From NCBI GenBank assembly GCA_016840025.1, contig JAEOTF010000518.1, forward strand, positions 1 to 7,904: DNA of 7,904 nucleotides, read 5' to 3'. Position 1 is the stretch's first letter. Every line of letters starts with the position of its first letter. The notes beneath the pieces were generated by a model that ran no database searches, was not told where the DNA came from, and saw nothing but the letters and a program-made list of their open reading frames with translations. Both the position numbers and the translations under genes were made by a program. Below, piece after piece: positions 1 through 5,781 of the stretch. This DNA comes from Candidatus Hodarchaeota archaeon (GTDB lineage: Archaea; Asgardarchaeota; Heimdallarchaeia; Hodarchaeales; YT1-039).

Positions 1-146
1 AAAGTTATCGCTATCTTCTGTCTCCTTTCCAATACATTCCTCCTCCACTTATTCAAAAAAAACGCATCTACAACTTTCATTCTAAGAAGATCGTAGTAAT
101 TTCTGCACAACATATTCTTGCGAAGCCTTTCCAAAGGCTTTAACAT
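1..146 (-). CDS. Putative partial CDS running off the left edge, unknown function
   Basis: An open minus-strand frame starts at ATG 146-144 and reaches the window edge without a stop (48 complete codons). The peptide is strongly basic and begins MLKPLERLRKNM, with further Arg/Lys-rich stretches and a Trp near residue 35. I do not recognise it and assign no function. Two starts are possible. One is the ATG at 146, which has a TATA-like TTTATTTG about 24 bases upstream and would give a leaderless mRNA. The other is an in-frame TTG at 32-30, preceded by a perfect Shine-Dalgarno-like GGAGGAGG (46-39) six bases away. In the second case, the T8 run at 62-55 on the minus strand could be a terminator for the genes upstream. 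The frame is short and could be chance, so confidence is limited. Confidence 0.38.
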   Translation of the reverse strand, partial: MLKPLERLRKNMLCRNYYDLLRMKVVDAFFLNKWRRNVLERRQKIAIT

Positions 147-165
147 GCTAGCTAACAAACACTTA

Positions 166-178
166 CAAATAAATCTTT
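166..178 (-). promoter_or_regulatory. TATA/BRE-like element upstream of the left-edge ORF
   Basis: The minus strand reads AAAGA followed by TTTATTTG (178-166), a fair match to an archaeal BRE plus box A. It is centred about 24 bases upstream of ATG 146, which is the spacing of a leaderless transcript. The DNA here is A+T-rich, so a chance match is quite possible. Confidence 0.25.
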
Positions 179-219
179 ATTTAGCGCGTGGTTCTTTAAA
201 TTTCGATAGCTAGCTAGCT

Positions 220-510
220 TTAACCACCATGTGAAATTGGGATAAATATTACTGACGAATTGTCCTTTAAGACTGTATTAACGCCGTTCAGGATACCGAT
301 TTCTTTACTATTTACAAGAATTATTAGATCCTCCTCGGGATTCAATGCTTCTCCGGTAGCACGCGTACCTATTTTAAATAGTTTTTCTAACATTTGGATG
401 AGAGTCATTATTGTTGCTGAATCGTCAAGCTCAACATCGTGTTTTCTTTTACCTATCTTCCCGCGAAGTATTCCTATAAACTCAATATTTACGGATATCA
501 TTTGCTCCAC
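220..510 (-). CDS. Urm1-like ubiquitin-fold sulfur carrier / protein modifier
   Basis: This 96-residue beta-grasp protein belongs to the MoaD/ThiS/Urm1 class. It begins with a beta-strand (ISVNIEFIGILRG, residues 5-17), has a helix near 33-46, and ends with a strand and the tail SVIFIPISHGG. The terminal Gly-Gly is the residue pair that an E1-like enzyme adenylates and thiocarboxylates in this family. The last third (LVNSKEIGIL, then VIFIPISHGG) resembles eukaryotic Urm1, which ends FISTLHGG, more than MoaD, which usually ends PPVxGG. The length also matches Urm1 (about 100 residues). Likely roles are tRNA thiolation or conjugation to proteins, which is inference. No E1, JAMM protease or thiouridylase is visible nearby. 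The start is GTG 510-508 or the in-frame ATG at 501-499. The gene follows coaD on the same strand after about 70 bases. Confidence 0.85.
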   Translation of the reverse strand: MEQMISVNIEFIGILRGKIGKRKHDVELDDSATIMTLIQMLEKLFKIGTRATGEALNPEEDLIILVNSKEIGILNGVNTVLKDNSSVIFIPISHGG

Positions 511-579
511 ATTTTTCTTTAATGAGTAGATTTCTAAAACTTTTCCATCTTTAAAAAAATCAATTTAAAACGTCAATAT

Positions 580-1053
580 TCAAAGAAATAATTGGCCTTC
601 TCGACCTATTTCCCCTTTCTTAATTCTCGTCGTGGAAATGGGAACGTTATCTTCGGCCAATATCATGTTGATAATAATTATTTTTAGAGGTTTAAGACCT
701 CTTTCTTTCCTCAATTCATTTATCTCCTTTGCCATATCAGCTGTTTCGAAACTTACAACGAGAGCATCCAGCATAAAGTCATCCAATGCCGGTCCATAAG
801 GATCGTTTATGGGAACTATTTGAACCTTATCAAGAGCTTTTCTTTTCTCTAAAAAATTGATAAGTTTTTTTTTTCGTTCTTCATAGTCTGCTACTTTGTG
901 AAGCTTAGGGTACCTCTTCAGCATTGCCGAAGTAGTTAATCCTATTATAACCCGATCAGAGAGTTCTAAGGCTTTTATGATTAGTTTTTTATGGCCTTTA
1001 TGAAGTAGGTCAAATGTCCCGCCTATACCCACTCTACTGTATTTAGTTTGCAT
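580..1053 (-). CDS. coaD: Phosphopantetheine adenylyltransferase, archaeal type
   Basis: The enzyme transfers AMP from ATP to 4'-phosphopantetheine, giving dephospho-CoA, the penultimate step of coenzyme A synthesis in the cytoplasm. The sequence shows the nucleotidyltransferase fold: GGTFDLLHKGH near the N-terminus holds the nucleotide-binding HxGH motif, and ISTTRIKKGEI near the C-terminus matches the family's ISSTxI signature. The roughly 157 residues without an added domain fit archaeal PPAT. I chose ATG 1053 because GGTG (1065-1062) lies eight bases upstream as a Shine-Dalgarno-like site. An in-frame GTG at 1062 would add three residues. It is divergent from map across a short A+T-rich gap and may share a transcript with the Urm1-like gene downstream. 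Confidence 0.93.
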   Translation of the reverse strand: MQTKYSRVGIGGTFDLLHKGHKKLIIKALELSDRVIIGLTTSAMLKRYPKLHKVADYEERKKKLINFLEKRKALDKVQIVPINDPYGPALDDFMLDALVVSFETADMAKEINELRKERGLKPLKIIIINMILAEDNVPISTTRIKKGEIGREGQLFL

Positions 1054-1062
1054 GTGAATCAC

Positions 1063-1117
1063 ACCATTTTAATAGGGAATTATTAAATTAGTTAGTATAA
1101 TCGGAGATGTATGAACT
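1063..1117. promoter_or_regulatory. Divergent promoter region between coaD and map
   Basis: This 55-base A+T-rich gap separates two divergent genes and must hold at least one promoter. TATA-like stretches are TTTTAATAG (1067-1075, plus) and TTTAATAA (1087-1080, minus). The plus strand also carries a Shine-Dalgarno-like GGAG at 1103-1106, 11 bases before the TTG start of map. Exact boxes cannot be fixed by eye. Confidence 0.35.
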
Positions 1118-2020
1118 TTGCTGCCTAAAGATACATTAGAATGTTATATTAAAGCAGGAAAAATAGCCGCAGAAACTCGTAAAGAAATAAGAAACACAAT
1201 AAAAGAAGGCGTGCCTATTATCGAAGTCTGTCAAAAGGTGGAGAACACTATAAGGAGAAAGGGCGGAGAGCTCGCTTTTCCTTGTAACATATGCATAAAC
1301 GACGTAGCTGCCCATTATTCTTCTCCTCCAAGTGATGTAAAAACGATCCCGAAGGAAGCAGTTGTAAAAGTAGATTTAGGCGTCCACGTTAACGGATATA
1401 TCGCTGATACAGCTTTCACTGTTAGTTTAACCCCAGAATATGATAGCCTGATTTATGCGGTCAATGAAGCATTGAAACAAGCTATTAAAATAATCAAACC
1501 TAGGATCAAAACAGATCAAATCGGCAAAACCATTCAAGATATAATTGAGAGGTACGGCTTTAAACCCATTCGAAACCTTACGGGCCACCAAATGAGTAGG
1601 TATGTCCTCCATACTGGAAAATCGATTCCTAACGTTCCAAAATTTGACTTTTCAAGACTTAATGTAGACGATGTGTTTGCAGTCGAACCATTTCTTACAC
1701 TACCCTCGGGCTATGGTGAAGTTCAGGCTTCAAATGAGCATTATATTTTTCGTCTCCAAAAAGATAAGAATGTAAAAAATACCGCTGCAAAGCGGCTTTT
1801 AGGAATCATAAAAGATAATTTTCGATCATTACCCTTCTCAAAGAGATGGCTAAATGGTATGTTACCAAAGGACCAAATATCTAAAGCCTTCAAGGAATTG
1901 GTATTAAGAAAAAACGTAATTTCATACCCGGTCTTGGTAGAAAAACGCGGAAAAATTGTAGCTCAAGCAGAGCATACAGTTATAGTCACGGAAAAGGGAT
2001 GTTTAATAACTACACAATAA
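1118..2020 (+). CDS. map: Methionine aminopeptidase, type II (archaeal)
   Basis: This metalloprotease removes the initiator methionine from nascent proteins at the ribosome. The 300 residues match the usual archaeal type II length of about 295. The five metal ligands of the pita-bread fold are visible: Asp86 (KVDLG), Asp97 (ADTAF), His157 (LTGHQMSRY), Glu190 (AVEPF) and Glu285 (QAEHTV). Conserved His66 (AAHYSS) and the HTGKSIPN segment (165-172) are also present. The insertion of roughly 60 residues between the His157 and Glu285 regions is what marks type II. The start is TTG: an in-frame stop lies at 1112-1114 and no in-frame ATG exists before residue 158. Two out-of-frame ATGs (1107 and 1111) fall between GGAG and the TTG. 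The gene ends one base before the convergent zinc-ribbon gene. Confidence 0.95.
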   Translation: MLPKDTLECYIKAGKIAAETRKEIRNTIKEGVPIIEVCQKVENTIRRKGGELAFPCNICINDVAAHYSSPPSDVKTIPKEAVVKVDLGVHVNGYIADTAFTVSLTPEYDSLIYAVNEALKQAIKIIKPRIKTDQIGKTIQDIIERYGFKPIRNLTGHQMSRYVLHTGKSIPNVPKFDFSRLNVDDVFAVEPFLTLPSGYGEVQASNEHYIFRLQKDKNVKNTAAKRLLGIIKDNFRSLPFSKRWLNGMLPKDQISKAFKELVLRKNVISYPVLVEKRGKIVAQAEHTVIVTEKGCLITTQ

Positions 2021-2021
2021 C

Positions 2022-2276
2022 TCATTTGGTTTTATCTTCTTCTACGTAAATACCCATTATCAGCATAGGTTCTTCGCATTTTTGGCAGTTTTTGACACTT
2101 TTGAGCACAAAGTCGCCTTTAACAAACTTTCTGATTTGGTGAAACCCACATTTCTGACATTCGATTCTCGTAACTACATTTGGAGACTTGGGCTGTTTGG
2201 TGAGGCCAATCCTCCTCATAAACCGTGTTATCCTATGTAATGATGTTGTACCCGGCTTATTTATCAAACTTATCAT
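2022..2276 (-). CDS. Small zinc-ribbon protein, function unknown
   Basis: This 84-residue protein has two CxxC knuckles, CQKCGF at residues 40-45 and CQKCEE at about 64-69. They are spaced as in a zinc ribbon and could bind one Zn ion between short beta-hairpins. The first 35 residues are basic (RITRFMRRIGLTKQ) and could contact nucleic acid, and the tail is acidic (YVEEDKTK). I do not recognise a named family and assign no function. The start is ATG 2276-2274, six bases after the stop of the DUF1512 gene on the same strand, with only a weak upstream GTGA, so translation is probably coupled. The stop is one base from the stop of convergent map, leaving almost no room for separate terminators. 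Confidence 0.72.
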   Translation of the reverse strand: MISLINKPGTTSLHRITRFMRRIGLTKQPKSPNVVTRIECQKCGFHQIRKFVKGDFVLKSVKNCQKCEEPMLIMGIYVEEDKTK

Positions 2277-2282
2277 ATTACT

Positions 2283-3416
2283 TCACTGTCCGATTCCAAC
2301 TGTATTACCTATGCCAGCCACTATTATCGTGTCTCCTTCCTCCGAGAATTCAGTGATAAGTCTTTTAACTCTTGCAACCGCGACATCAACACCGTCGTGG
2401 ATTGCTTTGGTCATAGACGTATATGCCTCCTCGAGAGATTCCTTAACGATCACCGCGTGAACTGGAATTTTATGTTTCGACGTGATTTCTTCGATAACAA
2501 ACCCCTCTACGCCGATTCCACCGATAGCGGCACCGGCTCCCTCTGATGTTTCGCCACTTTTTTCTCCTTCATACTTACCCGCCGCATCAATCATTATAAT
2601 AGCTGCGATTTTCTGTTTATTTTCCTCTACAAGCTTTTTAATGGCATCACTTGGTTTACCTACAGTTGCCCCTGGGCCTTCGGATTTTAGGATAAACACT
2701 TTACGCTCTTCGAATGACATTTCTGCTACGACAACATCTTTAGCAATTTTTCTCTTTTCATATTTGTACATCATTTTCGCGGCTGCGAGGGCGCCTGCTC
2801 CGTCTCCCACGGGCTGACCATCAGCAAACGCTTTAACGGATTTGGTTAGGGCTTCTGCAAGCTGCATGATTAGCGGTAATTGCATCTGTACCTGCATGAT
2901 GACGTATAAACTCATAGTTTTCTTTCCAAGAAGGTACCAGTGTCTCACAAATCGAAATATTGCATTGGTACCGATAGTATGTCTTAGCACGCCATTGATA
3001 TTGTTTGATTGGACCGAATCGGCTTCTGGAGCAATTAGTTTAACCTCATTCTCAAATCTCATATCGTGTACATCAATTAAATGATTGATTTTAGGAACAA
3101 TTCCGGAGGGGTCAAGACTTGAAGGCATTATAGTGAAGTATTCTAGTAAATGGTCAATTCGAGGAGTAGGATCAATATCTCCTTTCCCCGCATCTTTTAC
3201 AGATGTTATAGCTATCTGACGAGCCTTTTCTTTTAGGGATTTTAGGCGATTTACAGCATTTCCAATCTCTCTTAGCATTATGAATGTTTGAAGCTTTTGT
3301 CCGTAAAATACGAAGAACATAAAAGAAGCTAAATAGATTACTTGAAAAATGATGGATTCGTTTCCTTGACCTACTTGAGTAAAAATCACTACATCATCTC
3401 CAGATTTCATTAGCAT
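2283..3416 (-). CDS. DUF1512 family archaeal membrane-anchored protein
   Basis: This 377-residue protein resembles the archaeal DUF1512 family, whose function I do not know to be established. One hydrophobic segment (about residues 21-38, FQVIYLASFMFFVFYGQ) is a likely membrane anchor. It is followed by a basic linker (NRLKSLKEKAR), so most of the protein is predicted to be cytoplasmic. The C-terminal half is rich in glycine and has patches that look conserved: GQPVGDGAGALAA (200-212), SEGPGATVGKP (245-255), IMIDAAGKYEGEKSGE (274-289), a GAGAAIGGIGVEG stretch (293-305), and IVAGIGNTVGIGQ at the end. These suggest a ligand- or nucleotide-binding fold, which is inference. The start is ATG 3416 or the ATG two codons later. 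No Shine-Dalgarno site is seen, and a TATA-like TTAAAATTTA (3450-3441) fits a leaderless start. It probably forms an operon with the zinc-ribbon gene. Confidence 0.82.
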   Translation of the reverse strand: MLMKSGDDVVIFTQVGQGNESIIFQVIYLASFMFFVFYGQKLQTFIMLREIGNAVNRLKSLKEKARQIAITSVKDAGKGDIDPTPRIDHLLEYFTIMPSSLDPSGIVPKINHLIDVHDMRFENEVKLIAPEADSVQSNNINGVLRHTIGTNAIFRFVRHWYLLGKKTMSLYVIMQVQMQLPLIMQLAEALTKSVKAFADGQPVGDGAGALAAAKMMYKYEKRKIAKDVVVAEMSFEERKVFILKSEGPGATVGKPSDAIKKLVEENKQKIAAIIMIDAAGKYEGEKSGETSEGAGAAIGGIGVEGFVIEEITSKHKIPVHAVIVKESLEEAYTSMTKAIHDGVDVAVARVKRLITEFSEEGDTIIVAGIGNTVGIGQ

Positions 3417-3440
3417 GAGTTTAGTAAATTGAATTATTGT

Positions 3441-3450
3441 TAAATTTTAA
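3441..3450 (-). promoter_or_regulatory. TATA-like box upstream of the DUF1512 gene
   Basis: TTAAAATTTA on the minus strand is centred about 29 bases upstream of ATG 3416. No Shine-Dalgarno site lies between them, so a leaderless or near-leaderless transcript is plausible. The alternative is read-through from the 5S rRNA gene just upstream. Confidence 0.3.
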
Positions 3451-3515
3451 TGAAAGAAGAAACCCCTCTCCTCATTAAACTTTTTGGTTTTACCGTATAG
3501 ACATTATACTTGAAT

Positions 3516-3641
3516 GGACTTGCCAGCATTCAAGCTTCGCGCAGGCTCTCGCACTGCACTAACACACAAACGCAAGATAGCTTAACTTCCGTGTTCAGAA
3601 TGGGTACGGGTGTCTCCCATCTTGCTATGGCCGGCAAATCC
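3516..3641 (-). rRNA. rrf: 5S ribosomal RNA
   Basis: Read on the minus strand, the ends form a 12-bp terminal helix: GGATTTGCCGGC at the 5' end pairs with GCTGGCAAGTCC at the 3' end, with two G-U pairs. Inside, GCAAGAT pairs with ATCTTGC as helix II. The loop B/C region holds ACCCGTACCCATTCTGAAC followed by ACGGAAGTTAAGC, the family signature. The loop E/helix IV region reads GCGAGAGCCTGCG. The length of about 126 bases is right for archaea. No 23S, 16S or tRNA lies beside it: the neighbours are protein genes, at least 3.5 kb on the left and over 4.2 kb on the right. The 5S gene is therefore transcribed apart from the large rRNA operon, as in several archaeal groups. End positions are set from the helix and may be off by a base or two. 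Confidence 0.95.
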
Positions 3642-3666
3642 AATAGGACAATTTCAAGAAGATTCG

Positions 3667-3680
3667 AATAAACATTTCGG
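3667..3680 (-). promoter_or_regulatory. BRE/TATA promoter of the 5S rRNA gene
   Basis: The minus strand reads CCGAAATG directly followed by TTTATT (3680-3667). This matches the archaeal layout of a purine-rich BRE followed by box A. The TATA part is centred about 28 bases upstream of the 5S 5' end at 3641, which is where a TBP/TFB promoter should lie. This supports independent transcription of the 5S gene. Confidence 0.5.
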
Positions 3681-3757
3681 TTTAATTAATTTCAGCTCTT
3701 TCACACATATTTTTCTTTTCATAAATCCATAATCAATCTTTACAAAAACCTCATAAT

Positions 3758-4045
3758 TTATCCTCCCCCGACTGGGGGAAGCAGAGCCAAAACATCTCCA
3801 TTCCTGACTTTCATCTTTAAATCGTTTTGTAAATCTATGTTTTGTCCATTAAGCAAAATTTTGTAGCTTTGGTGTATTCTAAAAGTTTTTAAGTCTATGA
3901 TTTTATCATTTAAGCCCACATATTTTTCCACAAGAAAAAGCATGGCATCCATTAATGTGGTATTATTCTCAATTTTTATCTGAATTGTATCTGTTTCAGC
4001 CACATCTCTTAAGGGCCCGAATAAGCGTACTGTAATTCGTGACAT
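3758..4045 (-). CDS. MoaD/SAMP-like ubiquitin-fold sulfur carrier with GGG tail
   Basis: This is a beta-grasp protein of the MoaD family, 95 residues from the chosen start. It opens MSRITVRLFGPLRDVAET, the typical MoaD first strand, and ends with DVLALLPPVGGG, matching the PPVxGG tail that MPT synthase inserts into its large subunit. In archaea such proteins serve as sulfur donors for molybdopterin or tRNA thiolation, or as SAMP modifiers. Which role applies here cannot be told. The tail has three glycines after Val. No moaE, moeB/E1 or other molybdopterin gene is in the window. I chose ATG 4045 because it begins the family's first strand; an in-frame ATG at 4063 would add MRFFSQ. A TATA-like TTTTATTAA (4072-4064) fits a leaderless start at 4045. 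It is divergent from the phosphoesterase gene. Confidence 0.88.
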   Translation of the reverse strand: MSRITVRLFGPLRDVAETDTIQIKIENNTTLMDAMLFLVEKYVGLNDKIIDLKTFRIHQSYKILLNGQNIDLQNDLKMKVRNGDVLALLPPVGGG

Positions 4046-4123
4046 TTGACTGAAAAACCTCATTTAATAAAAGTCGACAAAATAAAAAGACATGGGCTTT
4101 TAATTAGTTTATTGGGAACTCCG

Positions 4124-4978
4124 ATGGCGATAAAAAAAATAAAACCAATTTTGCCTTATCCGGCATTACTTATCGAAGATAACTCAGATAAAATTTTAGT
4201 AATAAGTGATCTTCACATCGGATGGGAAATTGATCTCATTGATAAGGGAATATATATTCCTTCTCAAATTGCTAGAATTCAAACGAAACTCTTCAATATT
4301 ATAGATGAAGTTGATCCTACTCAAGTAATAATTCTCGGAGATGTAAAGCAATCAATTCCTAAAATAAGTTTAGAGGAATGGCGAAGTGTCCCATATTTTT
4401 TCGAGAACATTCAAAAGGCTACTAATAATCTTTCTGTAATTCTCGGAAACCACGATGGAAACTTAACTCCACTCACACCGCCAACGGTTAAGATATTGCC
4501 TGCCAGAGGAATCGTTGTAGGTAAAAAAACGCGCATAGGCCTTTTTCATGGTCATGCTTGGCCCTCACCTCAAGTTTTATCTTCTTCAAAAGTATTGATT
4601 ATGGGCCATATTCATCCAGTAGTCATGTTTAAGGATAAGATCGGCTTATGGATGGTTAGGCAAGTTTGGGTGAAAGCGAAATGTGACGGAAATAAATTAG
4701 CTGTAGCTTATTTGAAATATCTAAACATTAAAGCAAATAAAAATGCGAATAAGGTTTTAAAGGAGAAAGTGGGGGTTAAAATCTCTGATACAGAGCTAAT
4801 TATCATGCCCGCATTCAATGATTTGATTGGAGGTTTATCGATCAATAGGCTAGAGAGACGGCTTATGGGACCAATTCTAAGATCGAGAGGAGTAAATGTA
4901 GAGAATGCGGAAGCATATCTTCTTGATGGAACTTATATAGGTGTTATAAAGCAATTACGCAATTATTTTGTTAGATGA
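4124..4978 (+). CDS. COG1407/MPE-type metallophosphoesterase
   Basis: This 284-residue calcineurin-like phosphoesterase shows every metal-binding motif. Counted from ATG 4124, these are ISDLHIGWE (Asp29, His31), ILGDVK (Asp73), GNHDGN (Asn109, His110), LFHGHAWPS (His142) and MGHIHPV (His162, His164). The later IMPAFNDLIGGLSIN stretch resembles the LPAF...GG segment of COG1407 proteins. Bacterial members studied as MPE are Mn-dependent single-strand DNA endonucleases or phosphodiesterases encoded beside Lhr-type helicases. A nuclease role here is inferred from that family and from the Lhr gene downstream. I chose ATG 4124 over an in-frame TTG at 4046, which abuts the divergent MoaD-like start and adds a basic segment atypical of the family. 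GGGA (4114-4117) is a weak ribosome site. The stop is followed directly by the SWIM gene. Confidence 0.9.
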   Translation: MAIKKIKPILPYPALLIEDNSDKILVISDLHIGWEIDLIDKGIYIPSQIARIQTKLFNIIDEVDPTQVIILGDVKQSIPKISLEEWRSVPYFFENIQKATNNLSVILGNHDGNLTPLTPPTVKILPARGIVVGKKTRIGLFHGHAWPSPQVLSSSKVLIMGHIHPVVMFKDKIGLWMVRQVWVKAKCDGNKLAVAYLKYLNIKANKNANKVLKEKVGVKISDTELIIMPAFNDLIGGLSINRLERRLMGPILRSRGVNVENAEAYLLDGTYIGVIKQLRNYFVR

Positions 4979-5650
4979 ATGAGCGTTATTACAAAACAGA
5001 GAGTGAAAACAATGGTCTCATTTACATCTGAGAAGGAGGTTTTTAACGAGTTATATAACGAGATATTAAGAGCCAAGTGCGTAAAAGAGCCACTTTTCAA
5101 AAATTTAGTTAAACTATTGGGGAAAAGATTTATTCAAGCCCATAAAGCCATTGAAGACGAGAAAGTCAAGAAATATGTTTTCTATCCAACTAATAAAAGT
5201 ATTTGGATCGTTCACGGAAACGAGGGCGAATATCAAATACTTCCCAAAGCCACCTTTTGTTCGTGCAACGACTTTTACTTCCGCGTCATAAGCAATGAGA
5301 TTTTTCTATGCTACCATCTTGTTGCACAAAAATTAGCAGAAACATTGGATAAATATATTTTGATTAAAAAATCGGATGAGGATTATAAAACTCTAATGAC
5401 CAAATGGAGAAAAATTAGACCTGAGAACAGAAGTTTATCCATAAAGGAAGTAGGCAATGTGAGAAGATTATCCGCAGCTGTTCTTTCAGAGATAGGAGAA
5501 TTATCAATTTCCCAGCTCTTAGTAGAAATTGAGAAAAATGGCCTTCAATTAACACCAAGACATTTAGCAAACATACTTTCAACTGACAAAAAGAAACGAT
5601 TTAAATGTAAAAGAGGACTATGGATTCTAACCAAGAACATATTACTATGA
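4979..5650 (+). CDS. SWIM zinc-finger protein with C-terminal winged-helix-like region
   Basis: This 223-residue protein carries a complete SWIM motif: Cys94-x-Cys96, then fourteen residues, then Cys111-x-His113-x-x-Ala116 (CSC...CYHLVA). The pattern CxC...CxHxxA is the signature of the Shu2/SWS1 family, which partners Rad51/RadA paralogues in recombination. SWIM domains also occur in other DNA-binding and helicase-associated proteins. Residues 20-60 look helical. Residues 158-220 (LSAAVLSEIGELSISQLL ... TPRHLANIL ... RGLWILT) have the helix-helix-helix-hairpin pattern of a winged helix, so DNA binding is likely. ATG 4979 abuts the phosphoesterase stop with no spacer, implying coupled translation. 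An in-frame ATG at 5012, behind GAGAGTG, is an alternative start. A role as a nucleic-acid-binding partner of the flanking nuclease and helicase is inference. Confidence 0.82.
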   Translation: MSVITKQRVKTMVSFTSEKEVFNELYNEILRAKCVKEPLFKNLVKLLGKRFIQAHKAIEDEKVKKYVFYPTNKSIWIVHGNEGEYQILPKATFCSCNDFYFRVISNEIFLCYHLVAQKLAETLDKYILIKKSDEDYKTLMTKWRKIRPENRSLSIKEVGNVRRLSAAVLSEIGELSISQLLVEIEKNGLQLTPRHLANILSTDKKKRFKCKRGLWILTKNILL

Positions 5651-5651
5651 T

Positions 5652-5768
5652 GTGGTGAATACGATATCGTTTGATATTTTACGTTATTATGTTTTGCCAA
5701 TCTTGACGTTTTTTGCGCTGCTTTTAGCTTTCTTATACATAATATCATCTATAAAAAGAGAGAAATAG
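5652..5768 (+). CDS. Small single-span membrane protein (38 aa), unknown
   Basis: This short frame opens with tandem GTG codons (5652 and 5655), two bases after the SWIM gene stop, and ends at TAG 5766-5768. The peptide has a short polar N-terminus (VVNTISFDILRYY) and one strongly hydrophobic run (VLPILTFFALLLAFLYII, about residues 14-31), and ends SSIKREK. Positive charges after the span predict an N-out, C-in single-pass protein by the positive-inside rule. No Shine-Dalgarno site is seen, so translation would depend on coupling to the SWIM gene. Support comes from the start next to an upstream stop, the ideal membrane-span composition and the T-run soon after the stop. An A+T-rich gap can yield such a frame by chance, so this is a candidate only. 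I do not recognise a family. Confidence 0.42.
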   Translation: MVNTISFDILRYYVLPILTFFALLLAFLYIISSIKREK

Positions 5769-5781
5769 TTTTATTGATTCC

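Noticed and set aside
123..140. Palindrome AAGCCTTT-CC-AAAGGCTT
   Set aside because: It could form a hairpin, but no T-run follows on either strand and it lies in the possible left-edge coding frame, so I do not call it a terminator.
207..219. TAGC repeat (TAGCTAGCTAGCT), with GCTAGCTA again at 147-154
   Set aside because: Too short and too few copies for a repeat family; I see no similar sequence elsewhere in the window.
260..529. 89-codon plus-strand open frame over the Urm1-like gene
   Set aside because: It is antisense to a gene with clear family features and its translation shows no domain; it mirrors the opposite-strand codons.
1427..1612. 61-codon minus-strand frame inside map
   Set aside because: It is antisense to the catalytic region of a well-supported gene and has no recognisable motif.
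2188..3084. Three plus-strand frames (2188-2460, 2482-2817, 2842-3084) over the zinc-ribbon and DUF1512 genes
   Set aside because: They are antisense to two intact genes and low in complexity (Ser/Ala/Pro/Ile-rich); such frames arise as mirrors of the coding strand.
3494..3508. Small inverted repeat GTATA-GACAT-TATAC just downstream of the 5S gene
   Set aside because: A 5-bp A/T-rich stem with no T-tract after it on the minus strand is too weak to name as a terminator.
3642..3757. Gap between the MoaD-like gene and the 5S gene searched for a tRNA
   Set aside because: No T-arm GGTTCRA-type sequence or acceptor pairing is seen; apart from the 5S promoter it shows only A+T-rich spacer.
4046..4123. 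26-residue N-terminal extension of the phosphoesterase from TTG 4046
   Set aside because: It would abut the divergent MoaD-like start, lacks a ribosome site and is not expected for COG1407 proteins; ATG 4124 leads straight into the family fold.
5545..5748. 67-codon minus-strand frame across the SWIM gene end and the following gap
   Set aside because: It overlaps the winged-helix region of the SWIM gene in antisense and has no motif; the plus-strand micro-ORF fits the gap better.
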